Source: JBDKTK01 sp039680225 | GTDB lineage: Bacteria; Desulfobacterota; Syntrophia; Syntrophales; UBA4778 | Length of the DNA: 5,398 bases | Direction of reading: 5' to 3' | Assembly: GCA_039680225.1 (NCBI GenBank) | Contig: JBDKTK010000002.1 | Coordinates: 1-5,398, forward strand | Shown: one piece after another, positions 5,225 to 5,398 of the stretch | How positions within the stretch are numbered: the stretch's first letter is position 1 | Layout: every line of letters starts with the position of its first letter | The notes under the pieces: generated by a model | Told to the model about the DNA's origin: nothing | The model's input: the letters and a program-made list of their open reading frames with translations, nothing else | Databases searched by the model: none | Program-made: the position numbers and the translations under genes

Positions 5225-5398
5225 ATGGAAGACAATAGCGAACTCTTAAAAATCAAGAAGGAAAAAATCGAATCGCTCAAGGCCGAAGGCGTGGATCTTT
5301 ACCCCAATGACGTAAAAGTCACGGCCACAAGCAAGGATATTATCGACCGTTTAGGTCAGATGGAAAACGAGGAACTGGAAAAAATTGAAGAGGTCTTT
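5225..5398 (+). CDS. lysS: Lysine--tRNA ligase (class II), N-terminal part (runs off right edge)
   Basis: The first 58 codons are present and open to the end of the window. The protein starts MEDNSELLKIKKEKIESLKA and continues EGVDLYPNDV (21-30). A charged helix ending in R/K-x-K-[IL]-x-x-L followed by G-[IV]-D-x-[YF]-P-N is the hallmark N-terminus of class II lysyl-tRNA synthetase, just before the anticodon-binding OB fold. The enzyme charges tRNA-Lys in the cytosol using ATP. The OB fold and catalytic domain lie beyond the window, so the call rests on this N-terminal segment. ATG at 5225-5227 has a modest GGGA (5216-5219) 5 nt upstream. The ATG at 5220 is out of frame. The gene diverges from the sugar-nucleotide run. 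Confidence 0.87.
   Translation, partial: MEDNSELLKIKKEKIESLKAEGVDLYPNDVKVTATSKDIIDRLGQMENEELEKIEEVF

Noticed and set aside
1..5398. Search for tRNA genes, CRISPR arrays, insertion sequences, riboswitches and intrinsic terminators
   Set aside because: Nothing found by eye. Coding density is near complete, gaps are short, and I saw no hairpin plus T-run between genes.

Overview
The window is a compact, ordinary-looking stretch of bacterial chromosome of moderate GC content. It carries one long minus-strand gene run (uxs-like, galE, hldA/rfaE1, a DUF4416 gene, yicC, gmk, rpoZ) and, diverging from its head, the start of lysS on the plus strand. A heptose-phosphate kinase points to a Gram-negative cell that makes lipopolysaccharide or another heptose-containing surface glycan. 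DUF4416 next to yicC-gmk-rpoZ suggests a deep-branching Gram-negative lineage such as Omnitrophota, Desulfobacterota or Nitrospirota. That placement is a low-confidence inference from gene content, not from any alignment.

Layout, in minus-strand reading order. A short divergent control region (about 5084-5224) holds promoter-like hexamers facing both ways. Next come three sugar genes: a UDP-glucuronate decarboxylase-like enzyme, a UDP-glucose 4-epimerase joined to it by an ATGA overlap, and a stand-alone D-glycero-beta-D-manno-heptose-7-phosphate kinase 24 nt further on. A DUF4416 protein of unknown function follows, overlapping the kinase stop codon by a GTGA. After a 40-nt gap with a small tandem repeat come yicC (endoribonuclease family), gmk (guanylate kinase) and the first 22 codons of rpoZ (RNA polymerase omega), which runs off the left edge.

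How the genes fit together: the first three supply activated sugars or sugar precursors for the cell envelope. The last three are the widespread yicC-gmk-rpoZ housekeeping cluster (RNA turnover, GDP supply, RNA polymerase assembly). No gap on the minus strand exceeds 40 nt and I see no terminator between genes, so the run may be one transcript from about 5108, with a possible weaker internal promoter before yicC. There is no intergenic stretch over 300 bases. I see no tRNA, rRNA, CRISPR array, insertion sequence or attachment site. I do not see a clearly new biological system. The least explained gene is the DUF4416 protein.
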